A stretch of DNA of 64,000 bases, from NCBI RefSeq assembly GCF_947494055.1, contig NZ_CANLTR010000001.1, positions 330,522-394,521 of the forward strand, in the 5' to 3' direction. The position numbers and the translations under genes were made by a program. The notes beneath the pieces are model-generated. The model saw nothing but the letters and a program-made list of their open reading frames with translations. It was not told the origin of the DNA and did no database searches. The stretch comes from an uncultured Jannaschia sp. GTDB lineage: Bacteria; Pseudomonadota; Alphaproteobacteria; Rhodobacterales; Rhodobacteraceae. Below, piece after piece: positions 18,370 through 29,054 of the stretch (position 1 is the first letter of the stretch; each line of letters opens with the position of its first letter).

Positions 18370-19173
18370 ATGTTCCGCGCCCCGCTCCTCCGCGCCGCCG
18401 CCCTGCTCGTCCTCGCCGCTACGCCCGTCCTCTCCGCGCAATGTGGCAACGACGCGGGCGGCTGGGACCGTTGGAAACGGGAGTTCGGCGAGGAGGCCGC
18501 CGCCGCCGGGATCGGGCAACGCGGGTTGCAGGCCCTCGGGGGCGCGACCTACGCCACCCGGACCATCGCGGCCGATCGCAACCAGACCGGCGTGAAATAC
18601 GCCCTCGACGACTTCATTCGCATCCGCCTCGGCTCCCTCGACGGGTTCGCGGCGCAGGCGAACAAGCGGCTGAACCAGAACCGCGCCTTCTTTCAGAACC
18701 TCGAGGCGCGCTACGGCGTGCCGGCTGGCATCCTGCTGGCCATTCACGGGATGGAGACGGGGTTCGGTCGCAACATGGGATCCGAGAACGTCGTGTCCTC
18801 GATCCTGACGGTGGCCTACGATTGCCGGCGCAGCGACTTCTTCACGCCGCACGCGCTGGCCGCGTTGTCGATGGTCGACCGGGGCATGCTCTCGCCCGGC
18901 CAGGACGGCGCCGCGCACGGGGAGCTCGGCCACACCCAGTTCCTGCCAGGCAACGCGCTGCGCTACGGCGTGGACGGCAACGGCGACGGGCGGGTCGACT
19001 TCTACGACATGGCCGATGCGCTGGCCTCGACGGCGTACTTCCTGCGGCAGAAGGGCTGGCAGCCGGGACAGCCGTTTCAGGAGGGAACGGCGAATTTCCG
19101 GGTCCTGGACGAGTGGAACGCAGCGACGGTCTACCAGCAGGCCATCGCGCTCTCGGCGGCCCGTATCGGCTGA
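18370..19173 (+). CDS. Exported lytic murein transglycosylase (MltB-like, SLT_2)
   Basis: 267 residues from ATG 18370, with CAGGAGA upstream. A signal peptide covers residues 1-23 (LLRAAALLVLAATPVLSAQ), with no lipobox cysteine at the expected place; the Cys in AQCGND sits one residue after AQ, so lipidation is unlikely but not excluded. The catalytic Glu lies in the HGMETGFGRNMGS segment, typical of MltB-family enzymes that cleave the glycan strand to 1,6-anhydro-muropeptides. LGHTQFLPGNALRYGVD and DMADALASTAYFLR are further family blocks. No C-terminal peptidoglycan-binding repeat is present. Confidence 0.88.
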   Translation: MFRAPLLRAAALLVLAATPVLSAQCGNDAGGWDRWKREFGEEAAAAGIGQRGLQALGGATYATRTIAADRNQTGVKYALDDFIRIRLGSLDGFAAQANKRLNQNRAFFQNLEARYGVPAGILLAIHGMETGFGRNMGSENVVSSILTVAYDCRRSDFFTPHALAALSMVDRGMLSPGQDGAAHGELGHTQFLPGNALRYGVDGNGDGRVDFYDMADALASTAYFLRQKGWQPGQPFQEGTANFRVLDEWNAATVYQQAIALSAARIG

Positions 19174-19271
19174 GGCCCGGCGGCCCGCGGGACTTCGCCT
19201 CACGAAAGCGACGTGATGCGCAGCCGGCCCGGGCGTGCTTCCGGCAGGCCCGGGACCGTCAGGCCGAACGG

Positions 19272-19739
19272 CTAGATCGACGCCGAGGCGCCCCCGGCCG
19301 GGATCTCCTCGATCACGACATAGGTCCGCGTCTCCCGAACGCCGGGCAACGCGGCCAGGGCCTCGGCGAGGAAGGCGCGGTAATCGGCCATGTCCCGGTG
19401 CCGCGTCTTCAGGAGGTAATCGAACCCGCCGGCGACCATGTGGCATTCCTCGATCCCCTTCACGCCGGCGACGGCCTCGGCGAAGGCGACGAAGACGTCG
19501 CCGTCCGTCCGGTCCAGCTTGACCTCGACGAAGGCGATCAGGCCCAGACCCAGCGCCGCGTGATCCAGGCGGACCGTGTAGCCTGCGATGACGCCCGCGC
19601 GGCGCAGCCGGCGCATCCGCTCCGCCGTCGCGTTGGCCGACAGCCCGATCCGCTCGGCCAGGGCCGTGACGGAAAGCCGCGCATCCTCCTGCAATGCGCG
19701 GACAAGCCGGCGATCCGTCCGGTCGATCGGATCTATCAC
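19272..19739 (-). CDS. putR: Lrp/AsnC-type regulator of proline dehydrogenase
   Basis: 155 residues from a GTG at 19739 (MIDPIDRTDRRLVRALQEDA). A GTG further up at 19772 was not chosen because GGAGG sits seven bases before the shorter start. The N-terminal winged helix (ARLSVTALAERIGLSANATA) is followed by an AsnC ligand-binding domain with the typical GGFDYLLKTRHRD and TYVVIEEIP ends. It is divergent from putA, and the PutA here lacks a DNA-binding domain, so this protein is the expected proline-responsive activator (known in Rhodobacter and Agrobacterium). The 133-base gap between the genes would hold its sites. Confidence 0.88.
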   Translation of the reverse strand: MIDPIDRTDRRLVRALQEDARLSVTALAERIGLSANATAERMRRLRRAGVIAGYTVRLDHAALGLGLIAFVEVKLDRTDGDVFVAFAEAVAGVKGIEECHMVAGGFDYLLKTRHRDMADYRAFLAEALAALPGVRETRTYVVIEEIPAGGASASI

Positions 19740-19872
19740 CGCGAAATCCTCCGTCCTGTTTCTCGATACCACGAATATACTAAGTCGCGCGGGCCGTCAG
19801 GCCCCGTTTTCGGTGAGTCCGCATGGCTTCGCCCGTGCTATCCCTGTCGGGACACGTCCGAGGAGCCTGCCG

Positions 19873-22836
19873 ATGTCCTTCTCCGCCCCTTTCGCCGCCG
19901 CCGACGAGACGCTCGTCCCCGCGCTCCTGCCACTCGCCGAGGTCGCGCCCGAGACGCGCGAGCGGGCCGAGCGCCTGATCCAGGGTATCCGCCGCGCGCA
20001 GACGCGGATCGGCGGGCTCGAGGACTTCCTGCGCGACTACGACCTTTCGACCCGCGAGGGGCTCGCGCTGATGGCGATGGCCGAGGCGCTGCTCCGCGTG
20101 CCCGACGAGGCGACGCAGGACGCGCTGATCGCCGACAAAATCGGTGCGGGGAAGTGGGACGAGCACGAACCCTCCGACGCCTGGCTGGTCTCCGCCGCGA
20201 CCTGGGGGCTCGGCATGTCGAACCGCCTGCTGCGGCCCAACGACACCGTGCCCGGCGTCCTGACGGGGCTGACCCGGCGCATCGGCGTGCCCGCCGTGCG
20301 CACCGGCGTCCGGCAGGCGATGCGCTTCATGGGCCACCAGTTCGTGCTGGGCGAGACGATCGAGAGCGCCCTGAAGCGGGCCCGAGAGAACGAAGCGAAG
20401 GGCGCGCTGCACAGCTACGACATGCTGGGCGAGGGCGCGAAGACCCGCGCCGATGCCGAACGCTACGCGAAGTCGTATGCCGGCGCGATCGACGCGATCG
20501 GTCGCGCGGCCGGCAACCGCCCCCTGCCGCACAGGCCCGGCATCTCGGTCAAGCTCTCCGCGCTCCATCCCCGCTATGAACCGCGCAACCGGGCGGCCAT
20601 GCTGTGCGAGCTGACACCCGTCCTCGTCGACCTCGCCCGGCAAGCAAAGTCCTACGACCTGAACTTCACCGTCGACGCCGAGGAGCAGGATCGGCTGGAG
20701 CTTTCCCTTGAGGTGATCGAAGCCGCGTTCGAGGACGAGCGCTTGCGCGACTGGAACGGGTTCGGCCTCGCCATCCAGGCATACGGCAAGCGCGCCGAGG
20801 CGGTGATCGACTGGGCCGGCGACCTTGCCCGTCGTCATGGCCAGACGCTGATGGTGCGGCTGGTGAAGGGCGCCTACTGGGACACCGAGGTCAAGCACGC
20901 CCAGGTCGAGGGCCATGCGGACTACCCGGTCTTCACCCGCAAGGCGGTGACCGACCTGAACTACCTCGCCTGCGCGAAGAAGATGCTGGCTCTGCGCCCG
21001 CATCTCTATCCGCAATTCGCCACGCACAACGCGCTGACCATCGCCAAGATCATCGAGATGGACGCGGAGGGCCACGGCACCGGCAACCGCCATCCGGGCG
21101 GGTTCGAGTTCCAACGGCTGCACGGCATGGGCGAGGCGCTCTACGCCGCCGTCGCCAAGGAAACAGAGATGCCCTGCCGGATCTACGCGCCCGTAGGCGG
21201 GCATCGCGACCTGCTGGCCTATCTCGTCCGGCGCCTTCTGGAGAACGGCGCCTCGACGAGCTTCGTGGCCATGGCGGGCGACAAGGACGTGGACGTTGCC
21301 GCCGTGCTCGACATGCCGCAGGACCTCGCCGCGACGCCCCGCCACGCGCGCATCCCGATGCCGAACGGCCTCTTTGCCGGGCGCCGCAACTCCACCGGTG
21401 TCGAGATCGGCGCGCGGCGGGAGCTCGACGCGCTGTTCCGAGACATGCAGCGCGCGCCGGCGGCGTCCGAGATCAAGCCGATGGCCCCGTCCGACATCGA
21501 CGGTGTCATGTCCCGCGCGCGCGCGGCCTTCGCCGAGTGGTCCACCACCGCACCCGCCAGCCGTGCCGCGATCCTGCGCCGCGCGGCCGACCTTCTGGAA
21601 GCGGAACGCGCCGCCCTCATGGCCACGCTCGCCCGCGAGGCGGGCAAGACCATCGACGACGGCATCGCCGAGATCCGGGAGGCGGTCGATTTCCTGCGGT
21701 TCTACGCCGACGAGGCGGAGACGCTGTGCCAGCCGCGCGCCCTGCCCGGCCCCACGGGCGAGTCGAACGAGTGGCGGGTGCGGGGCCGCGGGGTCTTCGT
21801 CACCGTCGCCCCGTGGAACTTTCCGCTGGCGATCTTCCTCGGCCAGACCGCCGCCGCGCTCGCCGCGGGCAACGCCGTCGCCGCCAAGCCCGCGCCGCAG
21901 ACGCCGCGCATCGCGGCGCAGGCGGTCGCGCTGCTGCATCGGGCCGGCGTGCCGGCAGACGCGCTGATCCTCGTGCCCGGGGGCGTCGAGGTCGGCCAGG
22001 CGCTGATCGCGCATCGCGATGTCGCCGGCGTGGCGTTCACCGGCTCCACCGCCACGGCCAAGGCGATCAACCTCGCGCTTGCGCAGAAGGATGGCCCGAT
22101 CGTCCCGCTCGTCGCGGAGACCGGCGGGGTCAACGCGATGATCGTCGATGCCACCGCCCTGCCCGAACAGGTGACGCGCGACGTGACCGCCTCCGCCTTC
22201 CGCTCCGCCGGTCAGCGCTGCTCGGCCTGCCGCATCGTCTACCTGCAGGAGGACGTGGCCGACCGGATGCTGGAGATGATCGAGGGCGCCGCGGCGACGC
22301 TCACCCTCGGCGACCCGATGGACCCGGCGACCGATATCGGTCCGGTGATCGACGAGGCCGCGCTGAAGAAGCTCCGCGATCACGCCGGCGCGCACCGCAT
22401 TCGCTGGCAGGGCGACGCCCCGGAAGGCCGGTTCATGCCGCCGACGATCATCGAACTCGGCCCGGACGAGAGGCTCACGGAGGAGGTGTTCGGCCCGGTC
22501 CTGCACGTCAAGCGCTGGAAGGCCGGGCGGATCGACGCCGTGCTCGACGAGATCGAGGCGACCGGCTTCGGGCTCACCTTCGGGCTCCACTCCCGCATCG
22601 ACGCGACCATCGCCCACGTGACCGCCCGCGCGCCGGCCGGCAACGTCTACGTCAATCGCAACCAGATCGGCGCCATCGTGGGTTCGCAACCTTTCGGCGG
22701 ACGCGGCAAGTCCGGCACCGGACCGAAGGCGGGCGGTCCGCTCTACCTGCAGCGTTTTGTGGAGGAGGTCGTCGTCTCGACCGACACGACGGCCGCGGGC
22801 GGCAACGCCACGCTGATCGCGATGGAGGCGCGCTAG
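19873..22836 (+). CDS. putA: Bifunctional proline dehydrogenase / delta-1-pyrroline-5-carboxylate dehydrogenase
   Basis: Oxidises proline to glutamate with FAD (delivering electrons to quinone) and then NAD. 987 residues from ATG 19873 with GAGGAG upstream. There is no ribbon-helix-helix domain at the N-terminus, so this is a short-type PutA. The PRODH barrel spans about 120-470 with SVKLSALHPRYEPRNR and RLVKGAYWDTEVK. The aldehyde dehydrogenase spans about 530-970 with VTVAPWNFPLAIF, the Glu in VAETGGVN and the nucleophile Cys in SAGQRCSACR. It ends four bases before the convergent gene at 22841. Confidence 0.95.
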   Translation: MSFSAPFAAADETLVPALLPLAEVAPETRERAERLIQGIRRAQTRIGGLEDFLRDYDLSTREGLALMAMAEALLRVPDEATQDALIADKIGAGKWDEHEPSDAWLVSAATWGLGMSNRLLRPNDTVPGVLTGLTRRIGVPAVRTGVRQAMRFMGHQFVLGETIESALKRARENEAKGALHSYDMLGEGAKTRADAERYAKSYAGAIDAIGRAAGNRPLPHRPGISVKLSALHPRYEPRNRAAMLCELTPVLVDLARQAKSYDLNFTVDAEEQDRLELSLEVIEAAFEDERLRDWNGFGLAIQAYGKRAEAVIDWAGDLARRHGQTLMVRLVKGAYWDTEVKHAQVEGHADYPVFTRKAVTDLNYLACAKKMLALRPHLYPQFATHNALTIAKIIEMDAEGHGTGNRHPGGFEFQRLHGMGEALYAAVAKETEMPCRIYAPVGGHRDLLAYLVRRLLENGASTSFVAMAGDKDVDVAAVLDMPQDLAATPRHARIPMPNGLFAGRRNSTGVEIGARRELDALFRDMQRAPAASEIKPMAPSDIDGVMSRARAAFAEWSTTAPASRAAILRRAADLLEAERAALMATLAREAGKTIDDGIAEIREAVDFLRFYADEAETLCQPRALPGPTGESNEWRVRGRGVFVTVAPWNFPLAIFLGQTAAALAAGNAVAAKPAPQTPRIAAQAVALLHRAGVPADALILVPGGVEVGQALIAHRDVAGVAFTGSTATAKAINLALAQKDGPIVPLVAETGGVNAMIVDATALPEQVTRDVTASAFRSAGQRCSACRIVYLQEDVADRMLEMIEGAAATLTLGDPMDPATDIGPVIDEAALKKLRDHAGAHRIRWQGDAPEGRFMPPTIIELGPDERLTEEVFGPVLHVKRWKAGRIDAVLDEIEATGFGLTFGLHSRIDATIAHVTARAPAGNVYVNRNQIGAIVGSQPFGGRGKSGTGPKAGGPLYLQRFVEEVVVSTDTTAAGGNATLIAMEAR

Positions 22837-22840
22837 AGGA

Positions 22841-23173
22841 TCACGCCGGCCGGGCCCCGTTCGCCGCGGGGCCGTTCCGGATCGCCGCGATCAGCGCCTC
22901 GTCGGATTCGAAGAACTCCGTCTCCGGCAGGAACGGTGCCATCGGCGGCCGTCCGGTCCAGCTCATGTGGATGAGCGCCACCGGTGTCGCGGCGATCCCG
23001 GTCCGCACCACGATGCGATCCCCGTGCCGGTCCCGCGCGACCACCTGCAGCCGGTCGTCTGCCGGCCAGAGGACGTGTCCCACCGGAAGCTCCGCCAGCA
23101 GATGCGTCCGGAGCGCATCGCATTCGGCGTCGGAGGGCTGCCAGAACGAGGTTCCGGCATAGGGGTTCTTCAT
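22841..23173 (-). CDS. Unknown 110-residue protein coupled to a GFA-fold gene
   Basis: Starts MKNPYAGTSFWQPSDAECDA at ATG 23173, which overlaps the upstream GFA gene's stop by four bases (ATGA), so translation is likely coupled. No signal peptide, membrane helix or metal motif is visible. It has a mixed alpha/beta pattern (DRLQVVARDRHGDRIVVRTG) and a Trp-containing segment. I do not recognise the family. Codon use and GC resemble the neighbours, so it looks like a genuine resident gene. Confidence 0.65.
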   Translation of the reverse strand: MKNPYAGTSFWQPSDAECDALRTHLLAELPVGHVLWPADDRLQVVARDRHGDRIVVRTGIAATPVALIHMSWTGRPPMAPFLPETEFFESDEALIAAIRNGPAANGARPA

Positions 23174-23625
23174 CGCGTCAGCCCCGTCCGCTCGTGCCAG
23201 GCGGCCAGGCTTTCCTCCGGATACTGCTCGAAGGTCCTGTCCCGCGGCGCGACCTCCGGCTCCGCCCAGTTCGCCCGGGAGCCGAGAAGAATATGCGTCC
23301 GCTCCGGCGGCACCGGAAGATCGGTGTCGATGGCCGAGGCATGGGGATGGATCAGGTCCGGCCAGGCCGGCGAATAGAGCCATAGGGCGCTGCCGCAGAT
23401 ACGGCAGAACGTCCGTTCCGCATCCTCGCTCGATTGGTAGGTCGAGACGTTCTCCTGTCCCGTCACGTCCAGCGTGTCGCGCCTCGCCCCGATATTGATC
23501 GCGAATCCGCCGCCCCCCGCCGTCTTGCGACAGATCGAGCAATAGCATCGCTGGTAGGGAACCGGTTCCGGCGCGTCCACGGTGAACCGCACCGCGCCGC
23601 AATGGCAGGACCCTTCGAGTTTCAT
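23170..23625 (-). CDS. GFA-family (CENP-V/glutathione-dependent formaldehyde-activating fold) protein
   Basis: 151 residues from ATG 23625. Zinc-binding cysteines appear in GSCHCGAVRF, RCYCSICRK and FCRICGSAL, the standard GFA pattern. Some members bind glutathione or its S-hydroxymethyl adduct, but most are uncharacterised. It is the first of a two-gene unit with the protein of unknown function at 22841. A second GFA gene lies in the choline transport operon at 31633. Confidence 0.88.
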   Translation of the reverse strand: MKLEGSCHCGAVRFTVDAPEPVPYQRCYCSICRKTAGGGGFAINIGARRDTLDVTGQENVSTYQSSEDAERTFCRICGSALWLYSPAWPDLIHPHASAIDTDLPVPPERTHILLGSRANWAEPEVAPRDRTFEQYPEESLAAWHERTGLTR

Positions 23626-23731
23626 CGACGTATCCCCCCGTCATCGGCCCCGAACGGGAACAGGGTCCCGCGTTGGGCCCGAAGAATCAAGAGAGGCGTC
23701 TCTGGCGATGCGCGCCCGGTGGGCAAGTGCC

Positions 23732-25378
23732 TTACCTTTGGGCCGCTGCCCAGTGCGGATGCTGCCAGAACGGTTGCGGGTCATGCGGCAGGGACCGTCC
23801 GAGGATATGGTCCGACGCCTTCTCGCCCACCATGATCGACGGCCCGTTGAGGTTCCCGTTGGGAATCCTGGGAAAGATCGAACTGTCCGCGAGCCGCAGG
23901 TTGTCCACGCCGATCACCCGGCATTCCGGGTCGACCACCGCGCCCGGATCGTCCTTCGCCCCCATGCGGCACGTGCCGCAGGGGTGGTACGCGCTCTCGG
24001 CATGTTCGCGGATCGCGTCGTCCAGCTCGTCGTCGCTCTGCACGTGTGCGCCCGGCTGGATCTCGTGGCGGCGGAAATCGGCGAAGGCGTCCTGCGCGAA
24101 GATCTCCCGCGTCAGCCTGATGCAGGTGCGGAACTCGGCCCAGTCGTCGGCGTGGCTCATGTAGTTGAACCGGATTCGCGGCGCTTCCTCCGGATCGGCG
24201 GAACGCAGGGTCACGTCGCCCCGCGACTTCGAGCGCATCGGCCCGACATGCGCCTGGAACCCGTGGCCCTCCGCCGCGATCTTGCCGTCGTAGCGCACGG
24301 CGAGCGGCAGGAAGTGATACTGGATGTCCGGGTAGCGGATGCCCGCGCGCGACCGGACGAAGGCCGCGCTCTCGAAGTTATTGGTCGCCCCCGGGCCGCT
24401 GCGGTGGAACAGCCAGCGCGCCGCGATCCAGGCCTTGCCCAGCAGGTTCCAGTAGGTGAAGAGCGTGATCGGCTTCGAGGCGGCCATCTGGATATACATC
24501 TCCAGATGATCCTGCAGGTTCTGCCCGACGCCCGAGCGATCCGCGACCACTCCGATCCCGTGCTCCGCCAGATGCGCGGCCGGCCCGATCCCCGACAGCA
24601 TGAGGAGCTTCGGCGAGTTGATCGAGGAGGCGGCGAGGATGACCTCCCGCCCGGCCTCGAGCACTTGCCCGCCCTTGAGCCGCACGCCCGTGGCCCGCCC
24701 GTCCCGGATCACGATACGCTCGGCCAACCCGCGGACCAGCCGGCAGCGCCCGGTCGCGCGGGCGGGCCTGAGATAGGCGTTCGCCGCGGACCAGCGCCGG
24801 CCTTTCCAGACCGTCTGCTCCATCGGCCCAAAGCCTTCCTGCTTCTGGCCGTTGTAGTCGTCCGTGACCCCGTAGCCGGCCTGCCGTCCGGCTTCGACGA
24901 AGGCCCGGTAGAGCGGATTGAGCCGCGTCCCCCGCGAGACGTGAAGCGGCCCGTCGGTCCCGCGCCAGGTCGGATCGCCGCCGTGGCCGCCGTCGTGCCA
25001 CGTCTCCATGCGCTTGAAGTAGGGCAGCACGTCCGGGAAATCCCAGCCGGTCGCCCCCTGCTCCGCCCAATGCGCGTAGTCCAGCGGATGCCCGCGGACG
25101 TAGACCATCCCGTTGATGGAGCTCGACCCGCCCCAGACCTTGCCCCGCGGACAGGCCAGCCGGCGTCCGCCCAGATGCGGCTCCGGCTCGGTCCAGTAGC
25201 CCCAGTCGTAGCGCGGCATGTTCATCGGAAAGCTGAGCGCGCCCGGCATCTGGATGAGCGGCCCCGCATCGGTGCCGCCGAACTCGAGCACGATGACGGA
25301 ACGCCCCGCCTCGGCGAGCCGGTAGGCCATGGCGCAACCCGCGCTGCCCGCCCCGACGATGACGTAATCGGCCTGCAT
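23732..25378 (-). CDS. betA: Choline dehydrogenase
   Basis: FAD-linked GMC oxidoreductase that oxidises choline to betaine aldehyde at the membrane. 548 residues from ATG 25378. The FAD motif [17 protein letters not shown] is at the N-terminus. GMC signature 1 is in the [18 protein letters not shown] region. The catalytic His is in [10 protein letters not shown] and the Asn in [15 protein letters not shown] near the C-terminus. Its start shares one base with the betB stop, completing the betICBA order known from Sinorhizobium and roseobacters. Longer in-frame readings to 25537 lie inside betB and were rejected. Confidence 0.95.
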   Translation of the reverse strand: MQADYVIVGAGSAGCAMAYRLAEAGRSVIVLEFGGTDAGPLIQMPGALSFPMNMPRYDWGYWTEPEPHLGGRRLACPRGKVWGGSSSINGMVYVRGHPLDYAHWAEQGATGWDFPDVLPYFKRMETWHDGGHGGDPTWRGTDGPLHVSRGTRLNPLYRAFVEAGRQAGYGVTDDYNGQKQEGFGPMEQTVWKGRRWSAANAYLRPARATGRCRLVRGLAERIVIRDGRATGVRLKGGQVLEAGREVILAASSINSPKLLMLSGIGPAAHLAEHGIGVVADRSGVGQNLQDHLEMYIQMAASKPITLFTYWNLLGKAWIAARWLFHRSGPGATNNFESAAFVRSRAGIRYPDIQYHFLPLAVRYDGKIAAEGHGFQAHVGPMRSKSRGDVTLRSADPEEAPRIRFNYMSHADDWAEFRTCIRLTREIFAQDAFADFRRHEIQPGAHVQSDDELDDAIREHAESAYHPCGTCRMGAKDDPGAVVDPECRVIGVDNLRLADSSIFPRIPNGNLNGPSIMVGEKASDHILGRSLPHDPQPFWQHPHWAAAQR

Positions 25379-26838
25379 CAGAACGCGCTCTCGACCCGGC
25401 CCATGCCGACATAGACCGTCTGGACCTCGGTGAAGTGGTCCATCGCGACCCGGGCGTTCTCCCGTCCGATGCCCGAGGCGCGGGAGCCGCCGAACGGCAT
25501 GCCCGCGGGCGTGAGGTTGTACTGGTTGATCCAGCATGTCCCCGCCCGAAGCTGCGCCACGACCCGGTGTGCGCGCGCGAGGTCGCGGGTGAAGAGACCG
25601 GCGCTCAATCCGAACTCGGTCGCGTTGGCCCGCGCGACGGCCTCCGCCTCGTCCGCGAAGGTCAGCACCGACATGACGGGGCCGAAGATCTCCTCACGCA
25701 CGCAGGTCATGTCGTCGCTCAGGTCCGTCAGCACAGTCGGCTCGATCCAGTAGCCCGCGCGGTCCAGACGACGGCCGCCGATCGCGACGGTCGCGCCCTC
25801 CGCCTCGGCCGTCGCGATATGCCGCATTACGATATCGGCCTGCGCCGCGGTGGTGATGGGCCCGAAATTCGTGGCCTCGTCGAGCGGGTCGCCCATCACC
25901 ACACCCGCGAGCCGCGCACGAAGCCGATCGAGGAATGCGTCGTGCAGGCTCTCATGCACGAAGATGCGCGTGCCGTTGGAGCAGACCTGGCCGGACGAAT
26001 AGAAGTTCCCGTTGATCGCCCCCGAAACGGCATCCTCCAGATCGGCATCCTCGAAGACGAGGATCGGGGACTTGCCGCCGAGCTCCATCGTGACGTGCTT
26101 CATGCCCCCGGCCGCGGCGGCCGCGACCTTCCGCCCCGTCGCCACGGAGCCCGTCAGCGAAACCTTCGCCACGCGCGGGTCGGTGGTCAGCGCCGCACCC
26201 ACCTCGCCCGCGCCCTGCACCACGTTGAAGAGCCCGGCCGGCAGCCCCGCCTCGATCAGGATCTCGGCGAGATTGAGCGCGCAGAGCGGTGTCGTCTCGG
26301 ACGGCTTGAAGACCATCGCGTTCCCGGTGGCGAGCGCGGGCGCCGCCTTCCAGCACGCGATCTGCGTCGGATAGTTCCACGCCCCGATGCCGACGCACAC
26401 GCCGAGCGCACGTCGGATCGTATAGGCCCAATCTTCACCGAAGCGGATCGAGGTCCCGGTCACGTCCGGCGCGAGCCCGCCGAAATATTCGAGCGCGTCC
26501 GCGCCGGAGGCGGCATCGGCCACCAGCGTCTCCTGCAGCGGCTTGCCGGTATCGAGCGTCTCCAGTTCAGACAGGGCCCGGTTCCGCGCGCGGAGCAGGT
26601 CGGCCGCGCGCCGCAACACCCGGCCCCGCTCGACCGGGTCGGCGACGGCCCACGCCACCTGCGCGCGCTCGGCCGACGCCAAGGCACGCTCCAGGATCCC
26701 GGGCGTCGCGGCATGCACCGTCGCGATGGTATCGCCGGTCGCAGGATAGATCACCGGGATCGGCGTGCCGGCGGCGTCCTCGACATAGGCGCCGTCGACG
26801 AAATGGCTGGCCACGGGTCTCGCATTGGGTCTGGTCAT
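25378..26838 (-). CDS. betB: Betaine aldehyde dehydrogenase
   Basis: NAD-dependent oxidation of betaine aldehyde to the osmoprotectant glycine betaine. 486 residues from ATG 26838 ([20 protein letters not shown]). Family residues: [18 protein letters not shown], the Asn-containing fold that is standard for aldehyde dehydrogenases; the Glu in MELGGKSP; and the nucleophile Cys in [11 protein letters not shown]. It sits between betC and betA. The 98-base gap to betC contains the hairpin repeat copy B. Confidence 0.95.
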   Translation of the reverse strand: MTRPNARPVASHFVDGAYVEDAAGTPIPVIYPATGDTIATVHAATPGILERALASAERAQVAWAVADPVERGRVLRRAADLLRARNRALSELETLDTGKPLQETLVADAASGADALEYFGGLAPDVTGTSIRFGEDWAYTIRRALGVCVGIGAWNYPTQIACWKAAPALATGNAMVFKPSETTPLCALNLAEILIEAGLPAGLFNVVQGAGEVGAALTTDPRVAKVSLTGSVATGRKVAAAAAGGMKHVTMELGGKSPILVFEDADLEDAVSGAINGNFYSSGQVCSNGTRIFVHESLHDAFLDRLRARLAGVVMGDPLDEATNFGPITTAAQADIVMRHIATAEAEGATVAIGGRRLDRAGYWIEPTVLTDLSDDMTCVREEIFGPVMSVLTFADEAEAVARANATEFGLSAGLFTRDLARAHRVVAQLRAGTCWINQYNLTPAGMPFGGSRASGIGRENARVAMDHFTEVQTVYVGMGRVESAF

Positions 26839-26876
26839 CGGGAACCTTCCCGGACGCCGGCCGGCTGGACCTGCGC

Positions 26877-26929
26877 CCTTCTTCTTGGTTGAAATACTCC
26901 GGGGAGCGCGAGGGGTTGGCCCCTCGCTC
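26877..26929. repeat. Dispersed intergenic motif, copy B, with an attached hairpin
   Basis: The core reads CTTCTTGGTTGAAATACTCC. Beside it GCGAGGGG (26908-26915), loop TTGG and CCCCTCGC (26920-26927) form a perfect 8-bp stem. In the direction of betC-betB transcription the hairpin comes first and the motif follows. It could attenuate or process the bet message between betC and betB. Confidence 0.65.
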
Positions 26930-26936
26930 CGCCATC

Positions 26937-28457
26937 TCAGTCCTTCGGCGCGCGCTGGCTCTCCTCCAGCACGTTGAGATCCATGTGGTTGCGCATGTAC
27001 CGCTCCGACGCGACCTGCAGCGGCTGATACTCCCACGGGTAATAGCCGCCCTGACGAAGCGCCGCGTAGACGACCCAGCGCCGGGCCTGACTCTCGCGCA
27101 CCTCGGCATCGAAGCGGTCGAGGTCCCATCGTCGGTCGGCCTCGTCGCGGAACGCGGCCAGCGTCTCGGCATGGGCCGGATCGTCCGCAAGGTTCGTCAG
27201 TTCGTGCGGGTCGGCGTCGAGGTCGAAAAGCTGCTCCGGATCGAGCGCACAGCAAGTGTACTTCCACCGTCCCAGGCGCAGCGCGACCAGCGGCGCGTAG
27301 CTGCCCTCGGCCGCGTATTCCATCGCCACCGGCGTTTCGCGCCGACCGCCCTGCCCGAGGGGGACGAGCGACTCGCCCGTCGTCCAGGGCGCGACCTCGC
27401 TCAGGTCCACGCCCGCAAGGTCGCAGAGCGTCGGACAGACGTCGATGTTGGACACGGGCGTCAGGTCGAGCCCCGGCTCGATCCCCGGCGCGGCGATCAT
27501 CATCGGCACGCGCGAGGAGCCTTCGAGGAAGCTCATCTTGTACCACAGCCCCCGCTCGCCCAGCATGTCGCCGTGGTCGGAAACGAAAAGGACGATCGCC
27601 TCCTGGCGCGTGTCCTCGAGAACCTGCAACAATTCGCCGACCTTCTCGTCGAGATAGGAGATGTTGGCGAAGTAGGCCCGGCGGGACCGCATCACGTCCG
27701 CCTCGGTGACGTCGAAGTTGCCCCGGTCGTTGGCGTCGAGGATGCGCCGGGAATGCGGATCGTGCGCCTCGTACGGCATTTCGCCCACCTCCGGCAGCAA
27801 GTGGTCGCAATCCTCGTAGAGGTCCCACAACCGCTTGCGCGCGACGTAGGGGTCGTGCGGATGCGTGAAGCTTGCCGTCAGGCACCAAGGTCGCGCGTCC
27901 TGCTTCCGCGCGGCGTCGTAGAGCCACATCTTCGCGAAATGCGCGACCTCGTCGTCGTATTCCATCTGGTTGGTGATCTCGCCCACGCCCGAGCCCGTGA
28001 CGGAGCCCATGTTGTGATACCACCAGTCGATCCGCTCGCCGGGCTTGCGGTAGTCGGGGGTCCAGCCGAAATCGGCGGGATAGATGTCGGTGGTCAGCCG
28101 CGTCTCGAACCCGTGCAGCTGGTCGGGGCCGACGAAGTGCATCTTGCCCGACAGACAGGTGCGCCAGCCGGCACGCCGCAGGTGATGCGCGTAGGTCGGG
28201 ATGTCGGAGGCGAACTCGGCGGCGTTGTCGTAGACCCGCGTGCGGCTCGGCAGCAGGCCCGACATGAACGAGGCCCGGCCCGGCGCGCAGAGCGGCGAGG
28301 CCGTGTAGCAGTTCCGGAACCGCCGCGACCGCGCGGCGAGCCGCTTCAGGTTCGGCGCATGCAGCCATTCGGCGGGACCGTCGGGAAACAACGTGCCGTT
28401 GAGCTGATCCACCATCAGGATGAGGATGTTCGGTCCGTTCGTCTGGGGCATGCTCAT
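26937..28457 (-). CDS. betC: Choline-sulfatase
   Basis: Hydrolyses choline-O-sulfate to choline and sulfate, feeding betAB. 506 residues from ATG 28457. A type-I sulfatase: Cys57 in [10 protein letters not shown] is the residue converted to formylglycine (CxPxR as CAPGR), with metal ligands in [10 protein letters not shown] and [10 protein letters not shown], and [12 protein letters not shown] typical of choline-sulfatases. No signal peptide, so cytosolic. Overlaps the betI stop by four bases (ATGA). The C-terminal [10 protein letters not shown] block supports BetC over other sulfatases. Confidence 0.95.
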   Translation of the reverse strand: MSMPQTNGPNILILMVDQLNGTLFPDGPAEWLHAPNLKRLAARSRRFRNCYTASPLCAPGRASFMSGLLPSRTRVYDNAAEFASDIPTYAHHLRRAGWRTCLSGKMHFVGPDQLHGFETRLTTDIYPADFGWTPDYRKPGERIDWWYHNMGSVTGSGVGEITNQMEYDDEVAHFAKMWLYDAARKQDARPWCLTASFTHPHDPYVARKRLWDLYEDCDHLLPEVGEMPYEAHDPHSRRILDANDRGNFDVTEADVMRSRRAYFANISYLDEKVGELLQVLEDTRQEAIVLFVSDHGDMLGERGLWYKMSFLEGSSRVPMMIAAPGIEPGLDLTPVSNIDVCPTLCDLAGVDLSEVAPWTTGESLVPLGQGGRRETPVAMEYAAEGSYAPLVALRLGRWKYTCCALDPEQLFDLDADPHELTNLADDPAHAETLAAFRDEADRRWDLDRFDAEVRESQARRWVVYAALRQGGYYPWEYQPLQVASERYMRNHMDLNVLEESQRAPKD

Positions 28458-29023
28458 GCCAACCCCCTGTCGATGTAATCGAGGACGAGCGCGGTGGAGG
28501 CCGCGCTGTCGAGATCGTCCGGCCGAAGCGCCTGGCGGACGTAGAGTCCGTCGATCATCGCGCCGATTCCCTCGGCCAGAACTTCCGGCCGCTCCGTCAG
28601 CGGTCGCAGCGCGTGGACGAGGTTCGAGCGCAGACGCGACTGGTAGACGCGCAGGAGGCGCTGGGTCTCACCGGGACGCTGTGCCTGGACGTAGAAGTTG
28701 AGCCAGGCGGCCACGACCTCGTCGTGGAAGTTCGACGGCGCGAAGCTCGCCCGCACGATCGCCTCGAGCCGCGCCCGCGGCGTCTGCGCGGCGGCAAGCG
28801 GAGCCCGCACCTCGGCGACGAAGACGGAGAGGACGTGCCGCATCGCGGCCAGCAGCATCCTGTCCTTCGAGCCGAAATAATGATGCGCCAGCGCCGGCGA
28901 CATGCCGGCACGCTTGGCGATCCTGGCCACGGTCACCTCGCCGGCCCCGGTCGCGGCGATCTCGGAAATCGCGGCGCGGACGAGCGCGTCCCGACGTTGG
29001 GGTTCCATTCCGATGCGCGGCAC
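28454..29023 (-). CDS. betI: TetR-family choline-responsive repressor
   Basis: 189 residues from a GTG at 29023 that gives [19 protein letters not shown], closely matching the usual BetI beginning. The helix-turn-helix is at about 28-50 ([21 protein letters not shown]), then the C-terminal ligand domain. BetI represses bet genes until choline is present. The strong inverted repeat at 29055 lies just upstream, between this gene and choX. First gene of betICBA. Confidence 0.94.
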   Translation of the reverse strand: MPRIGMEPQRRDALVRAAISEIAATGAGEVTVARIAKRAGMSPALAHHYFGSKDRMLLAAMRHVLSVFVAEVRAPLAAAQTPRARLEAIVRASFAPSNFHDEVVAAWLNFYVQAQRPGETQRLLRVYQSRLRSNLVHALRPLTERPEVLAEGIGAMIDGLYVRQALRPDDLDSAASTALVLDYIDRGLA

Positions 29024-29054
29024 CGCAAACTCCGGTCAGTGAAGGGCTGTATGC

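Noticed and set aside
19780..22689. A 969-codon open frame opposite putA
   Set aside because: Antisense shadow in high-GC DNA: Arg/Gly/His-rich with no recognisable motif, while putA is complete.
25379..25537. Longer start for betA inside betB
   Set aside because: The FAD motif begins right after the ATG at 25378, and the overlap-by-one-base joint with betB is typical of the operon.
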